This document shows positions 10,226 to 18,720 of a DNA stretch of 64,000 nucleotides, in pieces. The stretch is taken from the NCBI RefSeq assembly GCF_050947875.1, contig NC_134570.1, forward strand, positions 108,387,122 through 108,451,121, in the 5' to 3' direction. Under the pieces are notes generated by a model. It ran no database searches, was not told the DNA's origin, and was given only the letters and a program-made list of their open reading frames with translations. A program made the position numbers and the translations under genes. Origin of the DNA: Dermacentor variabilis. Taxonomy: Eukaryota > Arthropoda > Arachnida > Ixodida > Ixodidae. Numbering within the stretch: position 1 is the first letter of the stretch; each line of letters begins with the position of its first letter.

Positions 10226-10560
10226 GGGGCACCCAGTATGAGGAATAACTGTCACGTGTTCTGACTCCAGCAGCATACGCAAAAATATGTATACAAAAAG
10301 AAAACAATCGTCAAGTTGAACATGTAAATCATCGAAAGTGCCGTGTTTCAAGTGGAAACAGATAGAAACCAAACAACATTTTGCGCCAGGAATATGTGCA
10401 GTTTTGTAACCCTAGACGTGGCGAGGTGGCAACTTCACTTTCTTGCAGAGCTATATAGACAACTTACTAGCACATTATAAGCCTTTCTTTTACAGCGAAG
10501 CTGTTGCGAGGAAGATTTAGTTATGGGCCAACTTCGAATTCCCTAACCAAATATTAGTAA
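10226..10560. other. No feature recognised
   Basis: A/T-rich sequence without coding similarity. It may still belong to the decayed LINE or to the repeat that follows. Confidence 0.3.
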
Positions 10561-11023
10561 GGCGGAGGAATGCAATTTTGAGGCAATCGTTGGACCAGTT
10601 TGAATGCAATTTGTTTCGCTTGTGCAATTTATTCCATGTGTGCATTCTGTTTCAGAAAGCTAAGTTCTAACGAATAGAAATTTTGATTTAGGCCCTGAGA
10701 TGTTTGTAAAGATTTCCGAAAATTGGTAATTTAGAAATAACTGAAGTACTGAACTTATAAAATCGTAATTCTGCGTCAGAAACAGATATCCCATGCGGTT
10801 CTGTAAACTGCAATCGTAGAGCATATACACCGGACAAGTTTGATATATTAGTTTGCCCCTTACTTGAGATCGTTACAATGCTCCATGAGAGTTTTTACAA
10901 GAGTTTTACAAAACGAGGGCCTCGAATCCGGCAAGATTGATGCCTTCAGGTAGCATGTGTGGGCTTATTGACCAGCTGCCCTCACCCAAAAAAGGTCACG
11001 TGCTCGTGACGCCATGCGGCAGA
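10561..11023. repeat. A/T-rich interspersed repeat (family Q), copy 1
   Basis: Contains blocks such as 'CGGTTCTGTAAACTGCAATC' and 'CGGACAAGTTTGATATATTA' that recur, diverged, at 34.4-35.1 kb and in part at 54.8 kb. It is non-coding; class and ends are unknown. Confidence 0.55.
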
Positions 11024-11114
11024 ACCCTTATGCTGTCCTTGGTGTCTTTGTTGGCTTCTTATGATATGATTAGTAAAAATCGGACCCCTCAGTTAATCCC
11101 TTTTCTTCTTACTC
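11024..11114 (+). mobile_element. 5'-truncated SINE tail (family A)
   Basis: Plus-strand match to the 3' part of the SINE at 33.5 kb: 'TCCTTGGTGTC', 'TTGTTGGCTTCTTATG', 'TAAAAATCGG', then 'CCCCTC', 'GTTAA' and 'TTTTCTTCTT'. The tRNA-like head is missing. Confidence 0.7.
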
Positions 11115-11302
11115 ACAAACGAGTAGTATAATTTAGAGCAGCGCATCAACCTGGACCGCTTTAGATGTATTATTAGGTACATTCTATTGATTTTTGATAT
11201 CGTGTTGTATTGCTGAGGTACGGAGTTCTAAACCTAATACCTTAGATTTTTTCTAAAATTTTGCAATATTCAACAGTAATTGTAAAAAAAATGATAGCGT
11301 AG
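11115..11302. repeat. Family Q repeat, part left of the LTR element
   Basis: Bases about 11,245-11,302 together with 18,421-18,560 align across the LTR insertion with the uninterrupted copy at 36,850-37,060. Shared blocks include 'TTTTTTCT', 'TTGCAATWTTCAACAG' and, after the insertion, 'CAGTCACT'-like text. The last four bases (GTAG) are the target duplication. Confidence 0.65.
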
Positions 11303-11450
11303 TGTTGCGTTTCGCCTGCGACACGTGGTTTTGCCGGCGCGACTGCGGAGGGGCGGCAGACATTTTGGCCCGATCGTCGTCACCGCAACGCTCATCGGCA
11401 GGTGTTTCCAGGCGCGACTGCGGCGATGCGACCGCAACGGATCACCCTCG

Positions 11451-11790
11451 CATTCCAGTCATTGTGCCCGAAACAGGCGATGCCAAAGCAGGGATCATCC
11501 TCTCATTCCAGTCATTGTGCCCGAAACAGGCGATGCCAAAGCAGGGATCATCCTCTCATTCCAGTCATTGTGCCCGAAACAGGCGATGCCAAAGCAGGGA
11601 TCATCCTCGCATTCCAGTCATTGTGCCCGAAACAGGCGATGCCAAAGCAGGGATCATCCTCTCATTACAGTCATTGTGCCCGAAACAGGCGATGCCAAAG
11701 CAGGGATCATCCTCGCATTCCAGTCATTGTGCCCGAAACAGGCGATGCCAAAGCAGGGATCATCCTCTCATTACAGTCATTGTGCCCGAC
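11451..11790 (+). repeat. 53-bp tandem repeat array inside the 5' LTR
   Basis: Units recur every 53 bp (anchor 'ATTGTGCCCG' at 11,461, 11,514, 11,567, 11,620, 11,673, 11,726, 11,779). Each carries 'GAAACAGGCGATGCC' and 'AAAGCAGGGATCATCCTC'. Two single-base variants mark units. The 3' LTR holds four full units plus a partial (17,733 onward). The array lies upstream of the LTR TATA box, where an enhancer or insulator would sit; that role is inference. Confidence 0.95.
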
Positions 11791-11958
11791 CGGCAGCGCT
11801 ACAACAGGGTGCTACGAGATCGTGCTCGACAGGGTGCTACGAGATCGTGCTCGACATGGTGCTACGGCAGCGCTTCGACAGTGTGCGTCACCATTAGCCC
11901 ATTGTACATTCACGTGCTCGTCTTTTGAGGGGTTCCTTCTTGCCCTCAACTGCGAGAG

Positions 11959-11966
11959 TATAAAAA
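11959..11966 (+). promoter_or_regulatory. LTR TATA box
   Basis: TATAAAAA preceded by GAGAG, about 110 bp upstream of the AATAAA. The same motif occurs in the 3' LTR at 18,125. Likely start of the genomic RNA about 30 bp downstream. Confidence 0.7.
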
Positions 11967-12076
11967 CAGCTGCCCCCGGACGCCAAAAGGAGGGCTCCGA
12001 TTTCTTCTGTTGAGTGAAGTGCTCTCCCGTCTCTCTACTTCGGTCAAACCTGACCGCCCACTCTTTGCGATGTTAA

Positions 12077-12082
12077 AATAAA
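12077..12082 (+). terminator. LTR polyadenylation signal
   Basis: AATAAA downstream of the TATA box, as expected for an R region. The matching copy at 18,243 in the 3' LTR would be the functional one. Confidence 0.65.
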
Positions 12083-12257
12083 CAAGTTGTTTCGTTGTTA
12101 CCAGTCGACTCTTGCTTTGCCGGGACCTTCGGATGCTTCCAGTTGTACCCCAGGCCGCCAGGCCAACGCTACCCTTGGGGCTTGCGACCCAGGTACAACC
12201 ACGGGCGTCAGCGCCGAGTTCCCAACCGATCGTACCAGCGGTGCGATCCCAAACATC

Positions 12258-12277
12258 TGGTTGGCAGCGGTGAGATC
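12258..12277 (+). other. Primer-binding-site-like sequence
   Basis: Begins TGG two bases after the LTR: TGGTTGGCAGCGGTGAGATC. Apart from one extra T and an A/G change, it complements the 3' end of eukaryotic tRNA-Leu (AAG/UAG type, ...CCCACCGCTGCCACCA). A very similar leader follows the LTR at 40,750. Confidence 0.55.
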
Positions 12278-12610
12278 GCCTCCGACTTCAAACAACTGTC
12301 TGCCTGCGGTGAGATCGCGACAACGGAGGCCAGCAGCGAAGAGATGCAGTTGACGGTATGCTGAGCAGCTCAACGACGATCCGGGAGCAGTGCAACGAGC
12401 CCTGTGTGACGACTGGTTGCCTGCAGCGGAACGACTGCGCGGAATTCCTGCCTGCGAGGTTTGGTGAGTGCGGGACTTTCTTCTTCTGAGCTTTGCCAGG
12501 CTTTTTGTTAGTGTCAGAAACAGAGCTGGTAATTGTGGTTGTCGTTGCTGCCGGGTTAGTTTGCGGCAAGACAATAGTAAGCAGTAGAGAAAGCAGCATT
12601 CAGAGCAGCC

Positions 12611-15600
12611 ATGGATTTGAAGTCGTTGCGCAAACCGAAATTGTTGGAGCTTGCAAGAGAGTTGGGTCTGGATGTCTCAGACAAACTAAGAAAACCTGAA
12701 CTGCTAAAGGCTATTCTTGAGTTAGAGGCTGAGGATGACGAGCTGTCGGAATGCCTTGAGTCTATTGAGGAGAGGTCAAAAAGACAGGAGCGGGAACTTA
12801 AAGAACAGAAAGAAAAAGAAGAGCGTGAACGTAAAGAACAGAAAGAGCGAGAGCAACAAGAGAAAAAAGAAGAGCGCGAACACGCTTTGGAAATGAAGCG
12901 TCTCGAGGTAGAGATGGAACGCGCTCGTAATGGAAGTCAGGCACACGGTGCAGGAGAACGAGTATTGTTCAAAATGACTGACCTGATGCGGCCGTTTAAG
13001 CTTGGAGAGGACATTGGTTTGTTCCTGGTTAACTTTGAGCGAACGTGCGAGAAGCAGGGGTTCTCTCGGGAAACGTGGCCACAGCGCTTGCTCACTTTGT
13101 TACCCGGCGAGGCGGCCGACGTAGTCGCTCGCTTGGATAGAGAGGAGGCAGAGGATTTCGACACAGTGAAATCGAGTCTTCTAAAAAAGTACCGGCTGTC
13201 TGCGGAGGCGTTCCGTCGGAAGTTTCGGGAAAATGAGAAAGGCAGAAGTGAGTCATATACAGAGTTTGCGTATAGGCTTATGTCAAACATGCAGGAGTGG
13301 CTCAAAGAAGAGAAAGCGTTCGGTGACCACGATAAAGTTCTGCAGTGTTTCGGGCTAGAACAGTTTTATAGTCGGTTACCTGAGAACGTGAGATACTGGG
13401 TCTTGGATAGGCCAGACGTTTGTACGGTGGCTAAAGCCGCTGAGCTAGCCGAGGAGTTTGTGACGCGTCGGGCTCGCGGAGCTAAGGATGGTCAAAAGGG
13501 TGAATTTGGCTCGAAGTTCGAGAGGCCGAAGTTCACACCCATGAGAGCAAAGGGGAACACGCGTAGTGCGGATGCGAGTGGAAGCAGTGCGACTGAACCT
13601 AAGGAGACGGCGGCAGCCGAAGCCGAACGCAGAAAGCGGTTCGAGATGAGGCGAGCGGGCGTTTGTTATACGTGCCAGAAGCCGGGTCACTTTTCGGCGC
13701 AGTGTCCGGAAACAACACCAAAAGTTGTGTTTTTTTCAATAGGCAGCACTGACGAGAACATGAAGCTTCTCGAGCCTTACATGCGAGACCTCCTCGTGAA
13801 CGGGAAAGAGTGCCGAGTGCTTCGCGATTCCGCAGCTACGATGGATGTAGTTCACCCATCTTACGTAGAACCCCATATGTTCACGGGCGAGTGCGCATGG
13901 ATCAAGCAAGCCGTGGAAGCTCATAGCGTGTGTCTGCCAGTAGCAAGGGTGCTTATTGAAGGACCTTTCGGAGCGCTTGAGACAGAGGCGGCAGTGTCAT
14001 CTATGCTGCCACCCCAGTACCCGTACCTATTTTCAAACAGGTCCGATCACCTCCTGCGCGAGAAGGGGCTTTTGTTTGGTGAAGCTAGTGTTCAGGCCTT
14101 AACCAGATCGAAGGTTCGGGAGCTCGCTGCAAAGGCGGTAGTTGCGGGGCCGACGTTATCAAACAACGAAAAAGGGTCAGAGGCGCAGCAAGCTGATATT
14201 CCGAGCACGCCCGAACTGAATAAACTTGAGTCTGTAACGTTAAAGGCGCCAGATACTGGAGAGGAAATGCCCGACACGGGAAAGTTAGAAGAGCTATCTA
14301 CTGATTTGCTCATCGCGCCTACGTCAGACGGACTTGATAGGTTGCTAAAAGTCAGCCGGTCGGCTTTGATAGCCGAGCAAAAAAAGGATGGCAGCCTGGA
14401 AAACGTGCGCTGCAATGTCAAAGAAGGTATCGCCAGGAAAACTGCGCGTTTTGTGGAAAGGGGTGGAGTCCTGTACCGGAAGTATCTAGACCGCAGAGGA
14501 GTGGAGTTCGATCAGCTGGTCGTGCCTCAATGCTATCGTCAGGATCTGTTGCGCTTGTCACACGGGGGTTCGTGGTCCGGACACCTAGGAGTTAAGAAAA
14601 CTAAGGACCGTCTCTTGCAAGAGTACTATTGGCCAGGGTGTTTTCGGGACGCAGACCATTTCGTGAGGACATGTGACACTTGTCAGCGGGTGGGCAAACC
14701 AGGGGACAAATCAAGGGCGCCGTTGAAATTGGTACCTATCATTACGGAGCCTTTTAGACGGCTCGTTATTGATACTGTGGGACCTCTGCCGGTAACAGCC
14801 ACGGGGTACAGACACATTTTGACTGTGATCTGCCCAGCGACAAAGTTCCCTGAAGCAGTGCCGCTTAAAGAACTCAGCTCAGTTGAGATAGTTAATGCAC
14901 TACTGTCCATATTTGCGCGAGTTGGTTTCCCTGCGGAAATCCAATCAGATCAGGGCACAGTGTTTACTAGCGCTTTGACGACAACTTTTCTCGAAAGGTG
15001 TGGGGTAAAGCTGCTACACAGCCCAGTGCACCACCCACAGTCGAATTCCGTTGAGAAGCTCCACTCCGTCATGAAGCGCGTGTTGAGAGCCTTGTGTTTT
15101 GAACATCAAACTGACTGGGAGCTGTGTCTGCCTGGGGTGATGTTTGCATTAAGGACCGCGCCGCATGCGGCTACGGGGTTTTCGCCAGCTGAACTGGTGT
15201 ACGGTCGCTCGCTTCGATCTCCGCTTCGCATGCTTCGAGAATCATGGGAAGGTAGGGGCGACGACCCAGTCGTGGTGGAGTACGTGCTTAAGCTCCTCGA
15301 ACGCTTAAGAAGGGCACAGGAGTTGTCAGGTGAAGCAATGACAAAGGCCCAGCAGAGGGCCAAGGTTTATTATGATCGGACAGCCAGGGCCCGTCGTTTT
15401 GAGGTTGGCGATGAGGTCATGATATTGCGCACATCGCTAAACAACAAACTAGACGTGCAGTGGGAGGGCCCAGCACGAATTGTTCAGAAACTGTCGGACG
15501 TTAACTACGTGGTAAGTCTGCCAGGAAAGCGGAAAGCACAGCAAGTTTACCACTGTAATCTGCTCAAACCTTATAGACAAAGGGAAGCAGTGGTGTGCAT

Positions 15601-17089
15601 GATGGTAAACGTTCCTGAAGAGCTTCCGGTCGAGCTTCCAGGACTAGGCTCAGTGACGAACAGGGAAGACACCGGTCAAGTCATTAGTGACCTTATCAGT
15701 AAAGCACCGCTGTCGCCCGAGCAGAAAACCGAACTACACCAGCTATTACAAGAGTTTCAAGGTCTGTTCTCTGAGAGGCCTGGTAGGACTTCTGTACTTA
15801 CTCATGATATAGAACTTACCTCCACAGAGCCAGTACGATCCAAGGCGTATCGGGTGTCACCCCGCCAGAGCGATATTATGGAGGCTGAGGTAAAGAAAAT
15901 GCTACAGCTCGGTGTTATTGAGGCAGGTGAGAGTGATTATACCTCCCCTTTGATTTTAGTTGAGGTACCGGGCAAGGAACCTCGTCCTTGCGTCGACTAC
16001 CGCAGGCTTAATTCCATCACTAAGGATCAAATTTATCCGATCCCTAACATCGAGGAGCGCCTTGAGAAAGTTAGTAGCGCTCAGTTTATTTCCACCCTAG
16101 ATCTTGTCAGGGGTTATTGGCAGGTTCCACTTACAGAAGAGGCTAGTAGGTATGCGGCGTTCATTTCACCAATGGGAACATTCCGTCCTAAAGTGTTGAG
16201 TTTTGGTTTGAAGAACGCGCCATACTGTTTTTCAAGTCTCATGGATAAAGTGTTGCGGGGACAGCAAGAATTCGCTTTACCGTATCTAGACGACGTAGCG
16301 ATATTCTCCGCATCCTGGTCTGAGCATATGACACACTTGCGGGCAGTGCTAACCCGCCTGCGCGAAGCGGGCTTGACAGTAAAGGCTCCTAAGTGCCAGT
16401 TAGCACAGGCCGAGGTTGTCTACCTCGGTCACGTGATTGGTCAGGGTCGTCGCCGCCCCTCTGAAATAAAAGTGGCCGCTGTGCGAGACTTTCCGCAACC
16501 GCGCACCAAGACCGATATTCGGTCGTTCTTGGGTGTCGCCGGCTACTATCAGAGGTACATCCCTAGGTACTCTGATATCGCGGCTCCCCTGACGGATGCT
16601 CTAAGAAAAACAGAGCCTCAAACAGTCGTCTGGGACGAGACAAAGGAAAGAGCTTTTAGCGCCCTAAAGAGTGCCCTAACAAGCCAGCCTGTGCTACGAT
16701 CGCCAGACTATACAAAAGGGTTCATTGTTCAGTGCGATGCTAGTGAGCGAGGCATGGGCGTTGTACTGTGCCAACGGGAAAATGGAGAAGTAGAACACCC
16801 CGTCCTGTATGCTAGTCGTAAGCTGTCCAGTCGTGAGCAGGCGTATAGCGCCACCGAGAAAGAGTGTGCGTGTCTCGTGTGGGCCGTTCAGAAATTGTCA
16901 TGCTATCTAGCCGGCTCGAGGTTTATCATTGAGACGGATCACTGCCCTCTCCAATGGCTGCAGACCATCTCTCCCAAAAATGGCCGCCTCCTGCGCTGGA
17001 GCCTCGCTTTACAACAATATTCCTTTGAGGTGCGTTACAAAAAGGGGAGTCTCAACGGTAACGCCGATGGCTTAAGTCGAAGCCCCTAA
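12611..17089 (+). CDS. Gag-Pol polyprotein with Gag-PR-INT-RT-RNase H order
   Basis: A 1492-residue single frame; ATG in CAGCCATGG context. In order: a SAP-like helix pair (1-45); an acidic/basic coiled coil (about 45-105); Gag capsid (115-290) including a SCAN-like stretch with LEQFYSRLPE (249-258); a CCHC knuckle CYTCQKPGHFSAQC (352-365); aspartic protease with LRDSAAT (D406). The integrase has an HHCC zinc domain (H651 to CDTC), catalytic D721, D780 and E815 (D-D35-E), and a GPY/F-like module (about 945-990). RT (about 1050-1270) has YRRLN, LDLVRGYWQV and YLDD (1225-1228). RNase H (1365-1490) has CDAS (D1376), TEKEC and ETDHCPL, ending NADGLSRSP. No frameshift separates gag and pol. All key catalytic residues are present. 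It supplies virus-like particle, maturation, copying and integration functions for the element. RT and RNase H are Ty3/gypsy type; the integrase position is Gmr1-like. Confidence 0.95.
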   Translation: MDLKSLRKPKLLELARELGLDVSDKLRKPELLKAILELEAEDDELSECLESIEERSKRQERELKEQKEKEERERKEQKEREQQEKKEEREHALEMKRLEVEMERARNGSQAHGAGERVLFKMTDLMRPFKLGEDIGLFLVNFERTCEKQGFSRETWPQRLLTLLPGEAADVVARLDREEAEDFDTVKSSLLKKYRLSAEAFRRKFRENEKGRSESYTEFAYRLMSNMQEWLKEEKAFGDHDKVLQCFGLEQFYSRLPENVRYWVLDRPDVCTVAKAAELAEEFVTRRARGAKDGQKGEFGSKFERPKFTPMRAKGNTRSADASGSSATEPKETAAAEAERRKRFEMRRAGVCYTCQKPGHFSAQCPETTPKVVFFSIGSTDENMKLLEPYMRDLLVNGKECRVLRDSAATMDVVHPSYVEPHMFTGECAWIKQAVEAHSVCLPVARVLIEGPFGALETEAAVSSMLPPQYPYLFSNRSDHLLREKGLLFGEASVQALTRSKVRELAAKAVVAGPTLSNNEKGSEAQQADIPSTPELNKLESVTLKAPDTGEEMPDTGKLEELSTDLLIAPTSDGLDRLLKVSRSALIAEQKKDGSLENVRCNVKEGIARKTARFVERGGVLYRKYLDRRGVEFDQLVVPQCYRQDLLRLSHGGSWSGHLGVKKTKDRLLQEYYWPGCFRDADHFVRTCDTCQRVGKPGDKSRAPLKLVPIITEPFRRLVIDTVGPLPVTATGYRHILTVICPATKFPEAVPLKELSSVEIVNALLSIFARVGFPAEIQSDQGTVFTSALTTTFLERCGVKLLHSPVHHPQSNSVEKLHSVMKRVLRALCFEHQTDWELCLPGVMFALRTAPHAATGFSPAELVYGRSLRSPLRMLRESWEGRGDDPVVVEYVLKLLERLRRAQELSGEAMTKAQQRAKVYYDRTARARRFEVGDEVMILRTSLNNKLDVQWEGPARIVQKLSDVNYVVSLPGKRKAQQVYHCNLLKPYRQREAVVCMMVNVPEELPVELPGLGSVTNREDTGQVISDLISKAPLSPEQKTELHQLLQEFQGLFSERPGRTSVLTHDIELTSTEPVRSKAYRVSPRQSDIMEAEVKKMLQLGVIEAGESDYTSPLILVEVPGKEPRPCVDYRRLNSITKDQIYPIPNIEERLEKVSSAQFISTLDLVRGYWQVPLTEEASRYAAFISPMGTFRPKVLSFGLKNAPYCFSSLMDKVLRGQQEFALPYLDDVAIFSASWSEHMTHLRAVLTRLREAGLTVKAPKCQLAQAEVVYLGHVIGQGRRRPSEIKVAAVRDFPQPRTKTDIRSFLGVAGYYQRYIPRYSDIAAPLTDALRKTEPQTVVWDETKERAFSALKSALTSQPVLRSPDYTKGFIVQCDASERGMGVVLCQRENGEVEHPVLYASRKLSSREQAYSATEKECACLVWAVQKLSCYLAGSRFIIETDHCPLQWLQTISPKNGRLLRWSLALQQYSFEVRYKKGSLNGNADGLSRSP

Positions 17090-17574
17090 CGTAGGAATCA
17101 GCCTCAAAATTGTTTGTTACTGATGTTTTTCTTCCTGAGGCAGGATTTTTTTTAACATATTGCTTTTGTTTAGTGTTTCAAAGTGATGATATGCTTTCTA
17201 GTGCAATTTTTCAATTTGTGGACGCGTTCTGAGTGATGCTAGACTACTGTAAGGAACTAGGCAGTGGTATAAAAAGGGGAAAGAGCCTGGCAGGGCTTAG
17301 TGAGGGTTGTGCCGTGCTTGCTGACTGAGCGGTTGAGTTTCAGCGTAGTTCTAACGCTTGCCGGGAAGGAGAACAAAAATGTGAACTCTCCCGAAGTCAC
17401 TTTGCAGTGTCCCGTGCGAACCTGAACGAGAGAACGAGGCCTTCTCTGTGCGCTGCGCTCAAGAAACGTCGAGGGACGCCCGACTTCGGTTATGAGCATC
17501 ATCGAGCGACATCCCTCCGGCCAGCGGATGCAGTCCCCTGTCCATCGGGATCTCCTTCCCCCGGCGGGGCTGTC
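17090..17574 (+). other. Untranslated region between pol and 3' LTR
   Basis: No open frame. T-rich near 17,140-17,220, then a 'GTATAAAAAGGGG' motif (17,267) that could be a second promoter. Just before the LTR is 'CCGGCGGGGCTGTC', at most a weak polypurine tract. Confidence 0.55.
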
Positions 17575-18420
17575 TGTTGCGTTTCGCCTGCGACACGTGG
17601 TTTTGCCGGCGCGACTGCGGAGGGGCGGCAGACATTTTGGCCCGATCGTCGTCACCGCAACGCTCATCGGCAGGTGTTTCCAGGCGCGACTGCGGCGATG
17701 CGACCGCAACGGATCACCCTCGCATTCCAGTCATTGTGCCCGAAACAGGCGATGCCAAAGCAGGGATCATCCTCTCATTCCAGTCATTGTGCCCGAAACA
17801 GGCGATGCCAAAGCAGGGATCATCCTCTCATTCCAGTCATTGTGCCCGAAACAGGCGATGCCAAAGCAGGGATCATCCTCGCATTCCAGTCATTGTGCCC
17901 GAAACAGGCGATGCCAAAGCAGGGATCATCCTCTCATTACAGTCATTGTGCCCGACCGGCAGCGCTACAACAGGGTGCTACGAGATCGTGCTCGACAGGG
18001 TGCTACGAGATCGTGCTCGACATGGTGCTACGGCAGCGCTTCGACAGTGTGCGTCACCATTAGCCCATTGTACATTCACGTGCTCGTCTTTTGAGGGGTT
18101 CCTTCTTGCCCTCAACTGCGAGAGTATAAAAACAGCTGCCCCCGGACGCCAAAAGGAGGGCTCCGATTTCTTCTGTTGAGTGAAGTGCTCTCCCGTCTCT
18201 CTACTTCGGTCAAACCTGACCGCCCACTCTTTGCGATGTTAAAATAAACAAGTTGTTTCGTTGTTACCAGTCGACTCTTGCTTTGCCGGGACCTTCGGAT
18301 GCTTCCAGTTGTACCCCAGGCCGCCAGGCCAACGCTACCCTTGGGGCTTGCGACCCAGGTACAACCACGGGCGTCAGCGCCGAGTTCCCAACAGATCGTA
18401 CCAGCGGTGCGATCCAAACA
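17575..18420 (+). repeat. 3' LTR (846 bp)
   Basis: Matches the 5' LTR throughout except for two fewer 53-bp units (array about 17,723-17,957), one C/A substitution near 18,392 and one base fewer near the end. TATA at 18,125 and AATAAA at 18,243-18,248. Confidence 0.93.
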
Positions 18421-18560
18421 GTAGATAAAAATAATTTGCTGCATATAGTCACTCAATGTCAACTGTTTCTTTTATATGCAGCAAACCTAATCGACATCGG
18501 CGTATTTGCCGAGAAAAACGATTTCTCCGTCCCAATCTGTTTACATAGGAGCGACCAAGA
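18421..18560. repeat. Family Q repeat, part right of the LTR element
   Basis: Begins with the GTAG duplication and continues the repeat interrupted at 11,302. 'TATTTGCCGAGAAAAACG' and 'TTTCTCC' correspond to 'GGTTGCCGAGAAAGACG' and 'TTTCTCC' at 36,995-37,020. Confidence 0.6.
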
Positions 18561-18720
18561 TGAAGAGGAATCTTTAGTTCGGAGACTGCTATCTAAATAC
18601 ATGCGCCCTACCTGCCAGGAACCAGAAAACATTGATCACTTTCTAATAGCATGTCGTTGACTTAGATATCAGAGGAAGGAGTTAGAATTTTCATTCCGAA
18701 AATTGGGTATTTCTTTAACA
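18561..18720 (+). pseudogene. Non-LTR retrotransposon C-terminal fragment
   Basis: The plus-strand frame reads 'CQEPENIDHFLIACR', stop, 'LRYQRKELE'. This has the Cys...His...Cys spacing and following basic helix seen at the C-terminus of many LINE ORF2 proteins. A single stop interrupts it. The fragment is short and the family unresolved. Confidence 0.5.

Larger units (their letters stand above)
11303..12255 (+). repeat. 5' LTR (953 bp)
   Basis: TG...CA bounded. Contains six full 53-bp tandem units plus a partial seventh (from 11,451), a short 25-bp duplication ending about 11,860, a TATA box (11,959) and an AATAAA (12,077). It is longer than the 3' LTR by exactly two repeat units plus one base. 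Confidence 0.93.
11303..18420 (+). mobile_element. Complete LTR retrotransposon, Ty3/gypsy RT with integrase upstream of RT (Gmr1-like)
   Basis: LTRs at 11,303-12,255 and 17,575-18,420 begin TGTTGCG and end AAACA. GTAG is duplicated on both sides (11,299-11,302; 18,421-18,424). Inside are a leader with a PBS-like site, one 1492-codon Gag-Pol frame, and about 480 bp before the 3' LTR. Outside a repeat-number difference the LTRs differ by one substitution and one single-base indel, so the insertion is young. Domain order is Gag-PR-INT-RT-RNase H, unlike ordinary Ty3/gypsy (INT last), while RT and RNase H motifs are Ty3/gypsy-like. That combination defines the Gmr1 group, first described from deuterostomes. 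No envelope frame is present. Confidence 0.92.

Noticed and set aside
11451..11790. Regular 53-bp repeats resembling a CRISPR array
   Set aside because: Units are contiguous with no unique spacers, sit inside an LTR, recur in the partner LTR, and the genome is eukaryotic.
11325..12013. About 200-codon frames in three frames over the LTR
   Set aside because: The 53-bp unit is not a multiple of three, so the tandem array keeps all frames open. No protein motif; LTR structure explains it.
12098..12574. 158-codon minus-strand frame
   Set aside because: Shadow of the LTR end and leader; no similarity, no start context.
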